In this document: positions 18,234 through 27,488 of the stretch, piece after piece
How the letters are laid out: each line of letters opens with the position of its first letter
Numbering within the stretch: the first letter of the stretch is position 1
Assembly (NCBI GenBank): GCA_964642175.1
Contig: CAZXOK010000008.1
Span: forward strand, 62,001-126,000
Source: JANQGG01 sp964642175
GTDB taxonomy: Bacteria; Bacteroidota; Chlorobiia; Chlorobiales; Chloroherpetonaceae
Length of the DNA stretch: 64,000 bases
Reading direction: 5' to 3'
The notes under the pieces: generated by a model
Told to the model about the DNA's origin: nothing
Databases searched by the model: none
What the model saw: only the letters and a program-made list of their open reading frames with translations
Position numbers and translations under genes: made by a program

Positions 18234-18902
18234 ATGAATTTTCTTGATCTTACCGGGCACATTGCCTTTGCGTTAATCGCACTCTCGTATCTTGTAAAAG
18301 ATATCCTGCTGCTGCGGATCCTCTCAATTATTGCTTGTACGGCAGGCATTATTTTCAACTACTTTGTACCGGCCACCCCGCTTTGGATCGTGATCTACTG
18401 GAACCTGGCCTTTATACTGGTGCATGTGTATCATATTGCGTTTCTTTTAAAAGAACGCTCTTCGGTTCATTTTAGCGATGAAGAAAAAGAGCTTTACGAA
18501 ACCGTGTTCCGGATCTTTTCACCGGTGGAATTCATGAAATTTCTCCGGATCTGCATTTGGAATCAGGCCAAACAAAACGAACTTCTCACCCAGCAGGGTA
18601 AGGATGTCGAAAATATTATGCTTATCTACAACGGCCAGGTGTCGGTACAAATAAACAATAAAGAAGTGGCCCTCCTGAAAGACGGGCAGTTTATAGGCGA
18701 AATGAGCTATATCCGTGGCGGGCCGGCTTCGGCAAACTGCATTACGCTTACCCCGACCAAGTATTTATCTATACCAAAAAATGAGCTTACCCAGCTTTTA
18801 CAGCGAAATCCGGCCATGCGCACGGCAGTGCAAACCGTTCTGAGTTCTGATCTGGCAAAAAAACTCTCGCCACAGGAGTCAAAAAACAGGAAGTCGGGAT
18901 AA
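18234..18902 (+). CDS. Popeye-like membrane protein with cyclic-nucleotide-binding domain
   Basis: 222 residues. Three hydrophobic helices fill the first 75 residues (HIAFALIALSYLVKDILLLR, IIACTAGIIFNYFV, VIYWNLAFILVHVYHIAFLL), matching the N-terminal part of Popeye proteins. The soluble rest is a CAP-like cNMP-binding fold: KFLRICIWNQA, LIYNGQVSVQINNKEV, KDGQFIGEMSYIRGGPAS (the FGE-xxL...R(T)A-like pocket) and a C-terminal helix. The usual GExALL-RPRAA Arg is present as R-G-G-P-A-S, so ligand binding may differ. It sits 34 bp after pyrB. Cyclic-nucleotide sensing at the membrane is inference. Confidence 0.8.
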   Translation: MNFLDLTGHIAFALIALSYLVKDILLLRILSIIACTAGIIFNYFVPATPLWIVIYWNLAFILVHVYHIAFLLKERSSVHFSDEEKELYETVFRIFSPVEFMKFLRICIWNQAKQNELLTQQGKDVENIMLIYNGQVSVQINNKEVALLKDGQFIGEMSYIRGGPASANCITLTPTKYLSIPKNELTQLLQRNPAMRTAVQTVLSSDLAKKLSPQESKNRKSG

Positions 18903-19029
18903 ATCCTTTGTAAAATGCGGCCATATGACCAAAAAAAAACCTGAATTTTTAATACCTTAGCTTAAATCAAAAAACTCGCATAACATTCTTTATACTTGCG
19001 GATCGTCTTAACCAAAAACGCAACTCATC

Positions 19030-19995
19030 ATGAAAAAATACCTTTCACTGTTCAGCGCATCACTTGTTATTCTTAGTGTTTGCTTGGTCTCCCTCGGGTG
19101 CGGGGAAAAAGCAAAAAGTATGCCTACCATTGGTTATGTTCAAATGCTTGAAGATGCCACCATTGATGAAGCGAAACTTGGGTTTATTACGGCTCTTCAG
19201 GACGAAGGCTACGAAGATGGAAAAAACATCGCCATCGATTTCCAGAATGCCCAGAACGATATGGTGTTGCTTAATCAGATCCTGGACAAGTTCATTGCTG
19301 ATAAAGTGGATCTGATTGCAGCTAATACCACGGTTGCCACCATTGCTGCAGTCCAGAAAACCAACTCGATCCCGGTTTGCATGATGGTAGCACCGCGCCC
19401 CGATATTGCCAATCTCACCAAAGCCGACGGCTCTTATCCCGAGAATTTACTCGGCACCTACGAAACTCTGGCTTATATCGATACCAGTATTGCGCTTATC
19501 AAACAAGTGTTTCCGGAAGCCAAAATCGTAGGTACAGTGTTTAATTTTACCGAGCCAAATTCAATTAACGCCCGTGGCAGGTTAATGCACATGTGCGACT
19601 CGCTTGGCCTGGAACTGGTAGAAGCCTCTCTGGCCTCTTCCAACGAAACCCAGCAGGTGGTAGAGTCTATCTTAACCAACGATATTGATGTTTTCTTTGC
19701 CCTGCCCGATAATATTATTTTCTCTAGCTTTGAAACCGTTTATAAACTTACCAATGCCAAAAAGATCCCGATTGTATCCAGTGAAATGGGTTTGGTAAAA
19801 CGTGGTGCATTGATGGCATACGGCGCTGATTTTTATGAATGGGGATACCAGGCCGGGCAGTCTGCTGTAAAAGTTTTAGGTGGCCAGAAGAATGTAGCTC
19901 CCGACAAGGTTAAAATCCGCAAACGGGCCTACAATCCAAAAACAGCTTCGGAACTGGGCATTGATCCGCCCGAGGATTTTGAAGCCATGAAATAA
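19030..19995 (+). CDS. ABC-type substrate-binding lipoprotein (ABC_sub_bind family)
   Basis: 321 residues. The N-terminus has a lipoprotein signal peptide ending SLGC-GEK (Cys24). The body matches the PF04392 family: TIGYVQMLEDATID...GFITALQDEGYEDGKNI, DKVDLIAANTTVATIAAVQKT, a hinge-type IPVCMMV, and ALPDNIIFSSFETVYKLTNAKKIPI. These proteins bind small ligands, with tryptophan or other nucleobase-like ligands reported for relatives. No permease or ATPase gene is adjacent, so it works with transporter parts elsewhere or acts as a sensor. It stands alone. Ligand unknown. Confidence 0.88.
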   Translation: MKKYLSLFSASLVILSVCLVSLGCGEKAKSMPTIGYVQMLEDATIDEAKLGFITALQDEGYEDGKNIAIDFQNAQNDMVLLNQILDKFIADKVDLIAANTTVATIAAVQKTNSIPVCMMVAPRPDIANLTKADGSYPENLLGTYETLAYIDTSIALIKQVFPEAKIVGTVFNFTEPNSINARGRLMHMCDSLGLELVEASLASSNETQQVVESILTNDIDVFFALPDNIIFSSFETVYKLTNAKKIPIVSSEMGLVKRGALMAYGADFYEWGYQAGQSAVKVLGGQKNVAPDKVKIRKRAYNPKTASELGIDPPEDFEAMK

Positions 19996-20064
19996 ACAAA
20001 CTCAGCCGGGTATTTAAAAAACATCTATGTCCTATTAAAGATTAACAAAAGGAGATTATCGTTT

Positions 20065-21060
20065 ATGAAATTATATAGATTTTATCTTCTGGCCGCGATG
20101 CTGATTGTGTTTATGGCCGCACAAGCCGATGCAGCCAAGCCAAAAGTGCGCCTGTATAAAACCTTTACCGGGCACGTGGCCGGTGTGAGGGCTGTGGCCA
20201 TCAACGCTTCAAACACATTGATTGCCAGCGCAAGCTCCGACAATACCATCCGCGTCTGGAACATCAAAAAACGCAAACTGGAACGCCCAATCTGGAGAGC
20301 CCATCGCTTGCCGGTGCTAAGCGTGGATTTCAGCCCGAATGGCAAATATCTGGTCAGTGGTAGCGACGACCGGTTAGTCAAGATCTGGGACCTGGCCACC
20401 GGAACGGCCATACAGACCCTGAAAGGCCATCGCTCAAGTGTTCATGCCGTGCAGTTCAGCCCCGATAATAAATATGTTGCCAGCGCCGGGTTCGACCAGG
20501 AAATTTTTATCTGGTCGGTCGAAACCGGAGAGATCGTAAAGAAATTATCCGGTCATGGCCTGCCAATATTTTCATTGGATTTCAGCTCAACCGGAAAATG
20601 GTTGGCTAGTGCCAGCATGGATAACCTTATCCACCTGTGGTCGCCCCAACAAACCGATCCGGTAAAAACATATGGCGGGCATCAGAGCGTGATCTTTGAA
20701 GCCCGGTTCAGCCCCGATAACAAATACCTGGCCAGTTGCAGCCGCGATACCACGGTAAAAATCTGGCGCGTAGATACAACCTCTACCCGCACAGATGCTT
20801 ACCTGCGCACACCTGAGCAGGAAACATTCAAAGGCCATAAAGATTACGTGATGAGTGTCGACTTCCATCCGACCAAACCAATTGTTGCCAGCGGCAGCAC
20901 CGATAAAACCATCAAGCTATGGGACCTGGAAACCGGAGAACTTCTGGAATCTGTTCGTGAGCACTTTTTAACCGTACAATCGGTTCGGTTCAGCAGCGAC
21001 GGTAAATTTCTGGTTACCGGCAGCAGCGATAAAACCATAAAAGTATGGCACCTGAGATAA
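20065..21060 (+). CDS. Exported seven-bladed WD40 propeller
   Basis: 331 residues. A signal peptide (LLAAMLIVFMAAQADA) is followed by exactly seven WD40 repeats, each with GH-DW-like marks (GHVAGVRAVAI...VWN, GHRSSVHAVQF...IWS, GHKDYVMSVDF...LWD, EHFLTVQSVRF...VWH) that would close one propeller. A strong Shine-Dalgarno (AAAGGAGA at 20048-20055) precedes the ATG, unusual for this genome. The propeller is probably a periplasmic or surface protein-interaction platform. The gene ends just before a rho-independent terminator. Confidence 0.92.
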   Translation: MKLYRFYLLAAMLIVFMAAQADAAKPKVRLYKTFTGHVAGVRAVAINASNTLIASASSDNTIRVWNIKKRKLERPIWRAHRLPVLSVDFSPNGKYLVSGSDDRLVKIWDLATGTAIQTLKGHRSSVHAVQFSPDNKYVASAGFDQEIFIWSVETGEIVKKLSGHGLPIFSLDFSSTGKWLASASMDNLIHLWSPQQTDPVKTYGGHQSVIFEARFSPDNKYLASCSRDTTVKIWRVDTTSTRTDAYLRTPEQETFKGHKDYVMSVDFHPTKPIVASGSTDKTIKLWDLETGELLESVREHFLTVQSVRFSSDGKFLVTGSSDKTIKVWHLR

Positions 21061-21114
21061 TGGGCCTTGTCTAAAGCTTTTAAGTGTTTTTTGTTACCTG
21101 AAATTCATTCTGCC

Positions 21115-21140
21115 AGAGGTGGCTCGGGCCACCTCTTTTT
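21115..21140 (+). terminator. Rho-independent terminator after the WD40 gene
   Basis: A perfect 9-bp stem, AGAGGTGGC / GCCACCTCT, with a TCGG loop, then a T-tract. It ends transcription of the WD40 gene and isolates the next gene. Confidence 0.85.
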
Positions 21141-21152
21141 AATCAACCGGCT

Positions 21153-21719
21153 TTGATCATGATAAAACTCACCTCGTTTATATTTGGCTTATGTCTTTTT
21201 CTGGCTCATCCGGGCCTTTCACCTCTTCTGGGTGGCGATGCGTCGCTTATTGGCAAACCGTTTCCGGTTATTGAAACCAAGACATTGCAAGGCGAAGATA
21301 TTTCCCTGCCATCGGATTCAAATAACGATGCCACAGTTATTATGATCGCCTTTGAGCAAAAAACCCAGCTTAAGATTAACTCCTGGACTGATACTTTATT
21401 TCAGCGTTACGATATCAATTCTGAAATTAGCTTTTATGAAGTACCCATGATCAGTGGCTTTTACTCGTTTATGTCGGGCATTATTGATGGTGGCATGCGG
21501 GGCGGGATCATCAAATCGCTGCACGATAACGTGGCCACGTTTTATGGCGACAGAGAACCTTATAAACAGGTCCTGAATATTACCGATATGTCGGAATGCT
21601 ATTTATTTGTGGTAGATCGCGAAGGGAAAATTGTCTACCACGACACCGGCTACTCTGATTTTCAGAAGATTAACCGGTTGTTTGCAAAACTGGATCAGAT
21701 GTTGAACAAAAAAAGGTGA
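21153..21719 (+). CDS. Exported thioredoxin-fold-like protein (ATP10-like, tentative)
   Basis: 188 residues; start 21153, with a second ATG at 21159. A signal-like hydrophobic stretch (FIFGLCLFLAHPGLSPLL) is followed by IGKPFPVIETKTLQGEDISLP, a typical peroxiredoxin/redoxin opening, but without a Cys pair. Later elements FYEVPMISGFYSFM, GGMRGGIIKSL and YLFVVDREGKIVYHDTGYSD look like the ATP10-type redoxin-like fold known from mitochondrial ATPase assembly and from bacterial relatives. The assignment rests on pattern memory. It follows the terminator by 12 bp and probably has its own promoter overlapping it. Confidence 0.65.
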   Translation: MIMIKLTSFIFGLCLFLAHPGLSPLLGGDASLIGKPFPVIETKTLQGEDISLPSDSNNDATVIMIAFEQKTQLKINSWTDTLFQRYDINSEISFYEVPMISGFYSFMSGIIDGGMRGGIIKSLHDNVATFYGDREPYKQVLNITDMSECYLFVVDREGKIVYHDTGYSDFQKINRLFAKLDQMLNKKR

Positions 21720-21738
21720 ACCGAACTAAATCACCTTG

Positions 21739-23604
21739 TTAAAATTCGTTTACCAGGCCAACATGAACCAACCCGTTAGACCATACCAACCCTTCTCCAA
21801 GGGCATAACTTACTTTTAACAACCCCAGTGGCGACTCCACCCTGGCCCCAAACCCATAACCGGTTTTCTGATCATACACTTCCCTGTCCTGGCTGTTAAA
21901 CGGGTTTTGGGCCCGGTAAAAATACCCGGCATCAAAAAACAAAAAGGCAAAGGCCAGCCTTGAAAGCATATATCTATATTCAAGGTTGCTATAGACCAGT
22001 TGAGAGGCTGCAAATTGCTGCTCTCGATACCCTCTCAGATCCCGTGAGCCCCCGAAACGAAACCAGTCGGCCGGATCAATCTGATCGGAGATCAACGCTT
22101 TGCCGTGAACTGAGGCAGCCAGTACCATCCTGGAGAATGTTGGGATATATAACTCGGCATCAGCCAGCACAATCTGTTCGGAAAGATCGGGTTTTAAATC
22201 GTAAAGAGTTAGCAGTGAATCGGATGCAGCAAAGGACTTTTGGCCAAATAAGTACTGGTTGTTGATATAAATTCCACGGCGGGGATTTTGTTTAAAATCG
22301 CGGGTATCGAAGGTTATTCCAAATCCGGTTATAAAAGTTGAGCTGTTGAGAATACCCACACCGGCATCTGTTTCAGGATTCCCGATGGAATTAATGGTTT
22401 CTTTTGAAACTGTTACATTTACAGCCAGCTGACGCGATAACTGGTAGCTGAGATCGGCGCCCAAATAAAACTTCGAGAAGATGGTATCCTGTTTCAACTG
22501 CTCAAAATTAAGCGTTGCATGCACAGGCAGTTGGAATACCCAGGGTTCCATGTATTTCAGCTTTACATCCTGAGTCTCCCGGTTGGGTTTATTCCATTCA
22601 ACCTGAAGTTTACGGCCTGTGCCGAACATATTTTTAAGCAGCATATTTACATACCCTGTAAAAAAACCATCTTCATTATCGGTTCCGGGTTGATAACCGA
22701 CAATACCATCAAACACGTTGGAGTTACCTTCCTCAATCGCCAGTTGTATGATCCCGTTCAAGGTATCTTGGTTTTGTTGATCCTGATCAGTAAAAACAAG
22801 TAATTCGGGTTGGCTAACTTTATTAAAGAACCCTAAGTTCTGGATATTTTCCTGGATTTGGTTGAAAATTTCGCCATTGAATGTATCGCCTTTAAACAAT
22901 CCGGTTTCCCTGATCAGGACATTATCGCGGGTTTGTTTATTACCAAGGATCTGGTAGTTTGAAATCCTGACAAGCACCCCTTCTTTAATGTTGAGTTGGA
23001 CATGCAAAAACACCTCACCATTTTTTTCTGAAGCAATCGACGTATCAGCCTCAACTTCCGGTGAAATGGAAACAAACGGGTAACCGGAATTTTCATATAA
23101 AGTGATCAATCGCCTGATATCGGCTTTCAAAAGAACAGGGTTATAAGTACTGCCTTCGGTTAAGGAGGTTTCCCGTTGAAGTTGCTCATCAGATAACCTG
23201 ATATTTCCCGAATAATTGATCCGGCCGAAGATGTATCTGGGGCCTTCGTTGAGATAAATCACCACTTTGTGTTGGTTTTTATCCAGAAGTGCGATGCGTT
23301 GGCATTCTTCAACAAAAAAATCCATATACCCTTTTGAGAGGTAGTAAGCCCTGAGTTTATCAAGCGAACGGTTGAATGTTTCGGAAGGAAATAGGACAGG
23401 TAATTTAAAAAATGGCATTAAATTTGATTGCCTTATCTCTTTATTTCCTTTTATCTGAAGTGATACAATTGGAGCATCATCCATCTCTTTGGATTGTAAA
23501 GCAGAAGGCGCCATAATCATCCACACCATACAAGCAGTGATTATCCTGAACATACTAAAACGGGTATAACCCGCCTTTTTAAACGTGGTGTAGACTGTTA
23601 TCAA
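21739..23604 (-). CDS. BamA/TamA-family outer-membrane protein with POTRA domains
   Basis: 621 residues. The annotated start gives MITVYTTFKKAG; the signal peptide fits better from Met18 (MFRIITACMVWMIMAPS, ATG at 23553). Three POTRA domains (about 45-270) include VSLQIKGNKEIRQSNL, GPRYIFGRINYSGNIRLSD and VLVRISNYQILGNKQTRDN. The C-terminal barrel (about 290-621) has the hallmark FGGSRDLRGYREQQF (lid-lock RGYR-type motif) and ends with an aromatic strand and terminal Phe. It is shorter than BamA, nearer to TamA-like or Omp85 family members. Function: insertion or export of outer-membrane proteins; the substrate is unknown. Divergent from the Ig-repeat gene. Confidence 0.9.
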   Translation of the reverse strand: MITVYTTFKKAGYTRFSMFRIITACMVWMIMAPSALQSKEMDDAPIVSLQIKGNKEIRQSNLMPFFKLPVLFPSETFNRSLDKLRAYYLSKGYMDFFVEECQRIALLDKNQHKVVIYLNEGPRYIFGRINYSGNIRLSDEQLQRETSLTEGSTYNPVLLKADIRRLITLYENSGYPFVSISPEVEADTSIASEKNGEVFLHVQLNIKEGVLVRISNYQILGNKQTRDNVLIRETGLFKGDTFNGEIFNQIQENIQNLGFFNKVSQPELLVFTDQDQQNQDTLNGIIQLAIEEGNSNVFDGIVGYQPGTDNEDGFFTGYVNMLLKNMFGTGRKLQVEWNKPNRETQDVKLKYMEPWVFQLPVHATLNFEQLKQDTIFSKFYLGADLSYQLSRQLAVNVTVSKETINSIGNPETDAGVGILNSSTFITGFGITFDTRDFKQNPRRGIYINNQYLFGQKSFAASDSLLTLYDLKPDLSEQIVLADAELYIPTFSRMVLAASVHGKALISDQIDPADWFRFGGSRDLRGYREQQFAASQLVYSNLEYRYMLSRLAFAFLFFDAGYFYRAQNPFNSQDREVYDQKTGYGFGARVESPLGLLKVSYALGEGLVWSNGLVHVGLVNEF

Positions 23605-23642
23605 AGTTTTAAACTGAAATACCTTTTGAATAATGATCGGCT

Positions 23643-23662
23643 TTTTGATAAATTTATCAAAA
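23643..23662. promoter_or_regulatory. 20-bp perfect palindrome in the divergent intergenic region
   Basis: TTTTGATAAATTTATCAAAA reads the same on both strands. It sits between the BamA-like gene (minus) and the Ig-repeat gene (plus), 66 bp from the plus-strand ATG. Its symmetry and position suit an operator for a dimeric regulator such as a FNR/CRP- or TetR-like protein; AT-rich chance palindromes are possible. Confidence 0.4.
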
Positions 23663-23708
23663 CAAGAAAAAAAACAAACCTACCCTTCTGTACCTTAAGA
23701 AGCAATCA

Positions 23709-26700
23709 TTGATTTATTTGAACATGAAAAAAAACCACTACCTTTATCATTCTCTTCATAAAATAACTGCGTCTGGTATTGGGCGTATGCTGCTTCAATA
23801 TTTTTTATCATTTACACTATCATTTCTTTTTCTATCCGCTCCACTTAACGCCCAGCAATCTATCGTCAGTAAGTTTGAACGATTAGATCCTGTGCTGCTT
23901 GGTACAGATGGTATAGCGTCTATTCATGTTGATCATAACTCGCTTTACGTGGCCAGCTATAGTAACGGACTGTACATCTTTGATATCTCCGATCCGTTTT
24001 ATCCAAAAATTAAAGGCCGCACCGTAGAACTTAACATACCTACTTCAGGCATAGGTAAAAAAGATAATGTTTTATACCAAACTGATAATGTAGGTGGTAT
24101 ATTAGTGTTTGATATATCCAACCTCGACCAAATTTCACTTCTAAAAAAACTCAGAACCAAATCGGCAGAAGCATGGGATTTAAAAATTGATCCTTCAAAC
24201 AAATATATGTATGTATCTGCGGGTAAAGCCGGTGTTGAAATCTGGGATATTACTTCTCCTTCAAACCCGAAATTTGTTAAAGCTCTTGACGATACGTTAA
24301 GCTGGGATTTTGCCTGGGGATTGTCTATCAACAATAAAAAGCTCTATGTTAGTGATAAAAGTAACGGAGTTAAAATTTATGATATATCAAAACCTCGCTC
24401 ACCAAAAAAGGTAGGATCTTACAAAACATACTTTCAGAACCATTATGCTTTATCCAAGGATTCATTGCTCTTTTTGGCAAATGGGCCTGGTGGATTTGAA
24501 GTTGTTAATCTAAATGCCCAGCCCCGTCCCAAAGCAATTTATAAACAAAGTTATAAAGCTCAGTTTGTAACCGGTCTGGCATTTTATGGCAAAAATGAAG
24601 ACTACATTTTTGTGGGTACAGGACGAAGTGGCGTTTATGTGTATCATATTCCATCTTTTCTAAAGAACCCGCAAAACAACCTGAATTCTAATCCGTTGGT
24701 AAATAAAGACCAACGCATGCAGGAGTTCAGCCGTATTACCCAATCGGGCCATACCTTCTACATGGCTTCTAACCGTGGGGTTCATATCTACAATTTTGAT
24801 CTGGCACCGGTATTTACAAAAGCCGAAAGTCAGTCTGTTGATGAGCAACAGAATCTTAGTTACACTTTTGAGGGTTATGATCCGGACGGAAGCCCTACCC
24901 GTATTGATCTGATCCCCATCGATCCAAAACCCAGTACCCTGACTTATACCAAGAAAACCAGAGAGGTGACCTGGAAACCTTCCTATGAAGAATCAGGGAT
25001 TTATACTTTTATAGCCAGAATCACAGAAGATAGCCCCGATAACTTATTTACAGAACACGATTTTTCTATTACAGCCAATCACGTAAATCGCAGCCCAAGC
25101 TTGCCTCAACCTCAAAACCAATTGGTTGAAGAAAACAAGCTCCTGGAATATATACTTCCTGAAGGAACCGATCCGGATAAAGAAGATAAAGAAAAGTTGA
25201 TGTACGTGGCCGACAGCCTTCCGGATGGTGCTCAGTTTGATGCACCTAACCGCAAGCTAAGCTGGACACCACGCTTTGATCAATCCGGCAATTACACAGT
25301 TATCGTTCGGGTTGAAGACTCCAATTCTGATGGCAAAGGCCAACTTAGTGATGAAAAAACACTTGGTATTCGTGTCGATAATATCAACCGCGCACCCAGT
25401 TTTGATCGCATTAATACATTGATTTTTGCAGAAAACAAGCTTAAATCTTACCCGATCAACGCCTCTGATCCGGATAAAGAAGATGCCGGCAAGCTTACAT
25501 ATTCGGCAGTTCAATTACCCACAGGCGCAGGATTTGACCCGGCCACACAGACCTTTAGCTGGACACCAACTTTTGAGCAAGCCGGATCATTTACCGCTCG
25601 TTTTAAAGTGAGAGACCAGGGATTGAATTCTCTGTTATTCCCAAATCCGGGATTGATTCTCGAAGACACCATGACTGTAAATATTGTGGTGAATCAAACA
25701 AACCGTAAGCCTCAGTTTGTACAAACACCTTCCCAGTCTGTCAAGGAGAATGATAAATTAGAGTTCTCAGTTATCGCTACTGATCCGGACAAGGAAGATA
25801 AAGGTAAACTGGTTTATAAAGCGCTTTCGTTGCCGCTGGGCGCCACTTTTGTTCCAAACACACTTACCTTTACCTGGAATCCTACATTTGATCAATCCGG
25901 CAAGTACGATGTAATGTTTGTCAGCACAGATACCGGAATTGACGGAATTGCTTTAACCGATAGCCTGCGCGTGGTAATTGATGTGGTTAATGTTAATCGC
26001 AAGCCAACCATTGATCAGGTGGCTGATCTTTCAGGAAAGGAAAACGCACCGCTTTCTCTACCCATTACTGTTTTTGACCCGGATAAGGAAGATAAAGGTA
26101 AACTGGTTGTAACTGCGGTTGGTTTGCCCAAGGGTGCTGTTCTAAAAGATCAAAACATGACCTGGACACCTGGCTTTGAACAAGCCGGTGAATATTCTAT
26201 CACTTATATCGTAACGGATGTTGAAGGTATGCGCGATTCCACCACCCATACCATTACCGTTGATAATACCAATCGCTCTCCGAAGTTTGTTGCTGTTCAA
26301 AGTAAAACTGTTAATGAAAACGCTCCGCTCAAATTCAGCATTCAAGCAAAGGATCCGGATAGCCAGGATCAAGGCCGTTTGGCTTACAAGGCAACCAGCT
26401 TGCCAACAGGCGCCGTGTTTGATACGTCGTCTCAAACCTTTAGCTGGACGCCGACATTTGCTCAATCCGGCACATATTCGGTCACTTTCCAGGTAAGTGA
26501 CATTGGTATAGATGGTAAAGTCCTATCCGACTTTTTAAGCATACCGTTGACTGTAAAGAATGTAAACCGTAAGCCCGAAATCGTGCCTGTTTCAGACACA
26601 AGTATTGCCGAAAATAGCTTAATCAGCTTTATTGTCAATGTCTCAGATCCTGATGTTGAGGATGATGGCAAACTCAGGGTTTCTTGTGATAATTTACCCA

Positions 26701-27428
26701 GTGGCGCTACTTTAAATCGGCAAGCGTTTTCATGGAAACCCACTCATGAGCAATCCGGTTCTTACAATCTGACCTTTACTGTCAGAGATCTGGAAGGCTT
26801 ATCAGCATCATTCACACACACCATATCGGTGTCTAACACGAACCGCGGGCCCTCCATAATTAATCTTCGCCCAATTATCACCGATGAAAACGACCGTGTT
26901 GAGTTTAAGCTGGATATAACTGATCCTGACAAAGAAGATAAAGGCATGCTTAAGACTGTGGTGGAAGGATTACCAGAAGGGGCAACTTTTACCAACAACA
27001 CCCTTAACTGGACACCACGCTTCGATCAATCCGGCACTTACCAGCTAACTTATACCGTAACAGACAAAGACGGATTAATGGCAACCGGCTCACAAACCAT
27101 TGTGGTAAAACATGTGAATCGGGATCCAAAAATCACAACAACCGCAGAAAAAGAAAACCGTGTTGAGGTTGGCTCACCTGTTAGCTTTAATGTCTCTGTT
27201 TCGGATGAGGATGCTGAAGACCAGGGACGATTAACGCTGGTCTGTACAAGCAATCTGCCATCCGGTGCCAGCTTTGATAGTAATAGTGGTGAATTTAACT
27301 GGACACCAACCGCTGAACAGTCGGGCAGATATTCGTTTGAGTTTAAAGTAACCGATTCAGCCAATCAAAGCGAATACATTGATGTTGATCTCCGGGTACT
27401 TGAACCAGCTGCTTCACCGTCTAATTAA
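23709..27428 (+). CDS. Exported LVIVD-repeat / nine Ig-like repeat protein
   Basis: 1239 residues. A long N-region with a signal peptide (FLSFTLSFLFLSAPLNA; cleavage near 47) precedes LVIVD-type repeats (about 60-360; LYVASYSNGLYIFDISDP, KIYDISKPRSPKKVGSY). Nine Ig/cadherin-like modules of about 85-95 residues follow, each opening with N-x-NR-x-P, then EN-x-L-x-F, a DPDKED-like acidic loop, LP-x-GA, and W-x-PT-x-EQSG. The acidic loops could bind calcium. There is no C-terminal T9SS sorting domain. The DNA shows repeated segments because of the modules (for example GATCCGGATAAAGAAGAT-like blocks). It is probably a secreted or surface adhesin-like protein; a terminator follows directly. Confidence 0.9.
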   Translation: MIYLNMKKNHYLYHSLHKITASGIGRMLLQYFLSFTLSFLFLSAPLNAQQSIVSKFERLDPVLLGTDGIASIHVDHNSLYVASYSNGLYIFDISDPFYPKIKGRTVELNIPTSGIGKKDNVLYQTDNVGGILVFDISNLDQISLLKKLRTKSAEAWDLKIDPSNKYMYVSAGKAGVEIWDITSPSNPKFVKALDDTLSWDFAWGLSINNKKLYVSDKSNGVKIYDISKPRSPKKVGSYKTYFQNHYALSKDSLLFLANGPGGFEVVNLNAQPRPKAIYKQSYKAQFVTGLAFYGKNEDYIFVGTGRSGVYVYHIPSFLKNPQNNLNSNPLVNKDQRMQEFSRITQSGHTFYMASNRGVHIYNFDLAPVFTKAESQSVDEQQNLSYTFEGYDPDGSPTRIDLIPIDPKPSTLTYTKKTREVTWKPSYEESGIYTFIARITEDSPDNLFTEHDFSITANHVNRSPSLPQPQNQLVEENKLLEYILPEGTDPDKEDKEKLMYVADSLPDGAQFDAPNRKLSWTPRFDQSGNYTVIVRVEDSNSDGKGQLSDEKTLGIRVDNINRAPSFDRINTLIFAENKLKSYPINASDPDKEDAGKLTYSAVQLPTGAGFDPATQTFSWTPTFEQAGSFTARFKVRDQGLNSLLFPNPGLILEDTMTVNIVVNQTNRKPQFVQTPSQSVKENDKLEFSVIATDPDKEDKGKLVYKALSLPLGATFVPNTLTFTWNPTFDQSGKYDVMFVSTDTGIDGIALTDSLRVVIDVVNVNRKPTIDQVADLSGKENAPLSLPITVFDPDKEDKGKLVVTAVGLPKGAVLKDQNMTWTPGFEQAGEYSITYIVTDVEGMRDSTTHTITVDNTNRSPKFVAVQSKTVNENAPLKFSIQAKDPDSQDQGRLAYKATSLPTGAVFDTSSQTFSWTPTFAQSGTYSVTFQVSDIGIDGKVLSDFLSIPLTVKNVNRKPEIVPVSDTSIAENSLISFIVNVSDPDVEDDGKLRVSCDNLPSGATLNRQAFSWKPTHEQSGSYNLTFTVRDLEGLSASFTHTISVSNTNRGPSIINLRPIITDENDRVEFKLDITDPDKEDKGMLKTVVEGLPEGATFTNNTLNWTPRFDQSGTYQLTYTVTDKDGLMATGSQTIVVKHVNRDPKITTTAEKENRVEVGSPVSFNVSVSDEDAEDQGRLTLVCTSNLPSGASFDSNSGEFNWTPTAEQSGRYSFEFKVTDSANQSEYIDVDLRVLEPAASPSN

Positions 27429-27450
27429 GTTTTCACTATTCTTAACCCAA

Positions 27451-27478
27451 AAGGGCAATTATATAATTGCCCTTTTTT
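27451..27478 (+). terminator. Rho-independent terminator after the Ig-repeat gene
   Basis: A perfect inverted repeat AAGGGCAATTAT / ATAATTGCCCTT, followed by a run of Ts. It separates the Ig-repeat gene from the next gene, which starts 10 bp later. Confidence 0.85.
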
Positions 27479-27488
27479 ATGAGCTATT

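Noticed and set aside
24800..27400. DNA repeats in the Ig-like gene as a CRISPR or insertion element
   Set aside because: The repeats are in frame, about 270-300 bp apart, and encode protein modules; spacer-like structure and terminal repeats are absent.
27370..27428. T9SS C-terminal sorting domain on the Ig-repeat protein
   Set aside because: The chain ends in LRVLEPAASPSN with no KxYPNP or beta-sandwich sorting motif.
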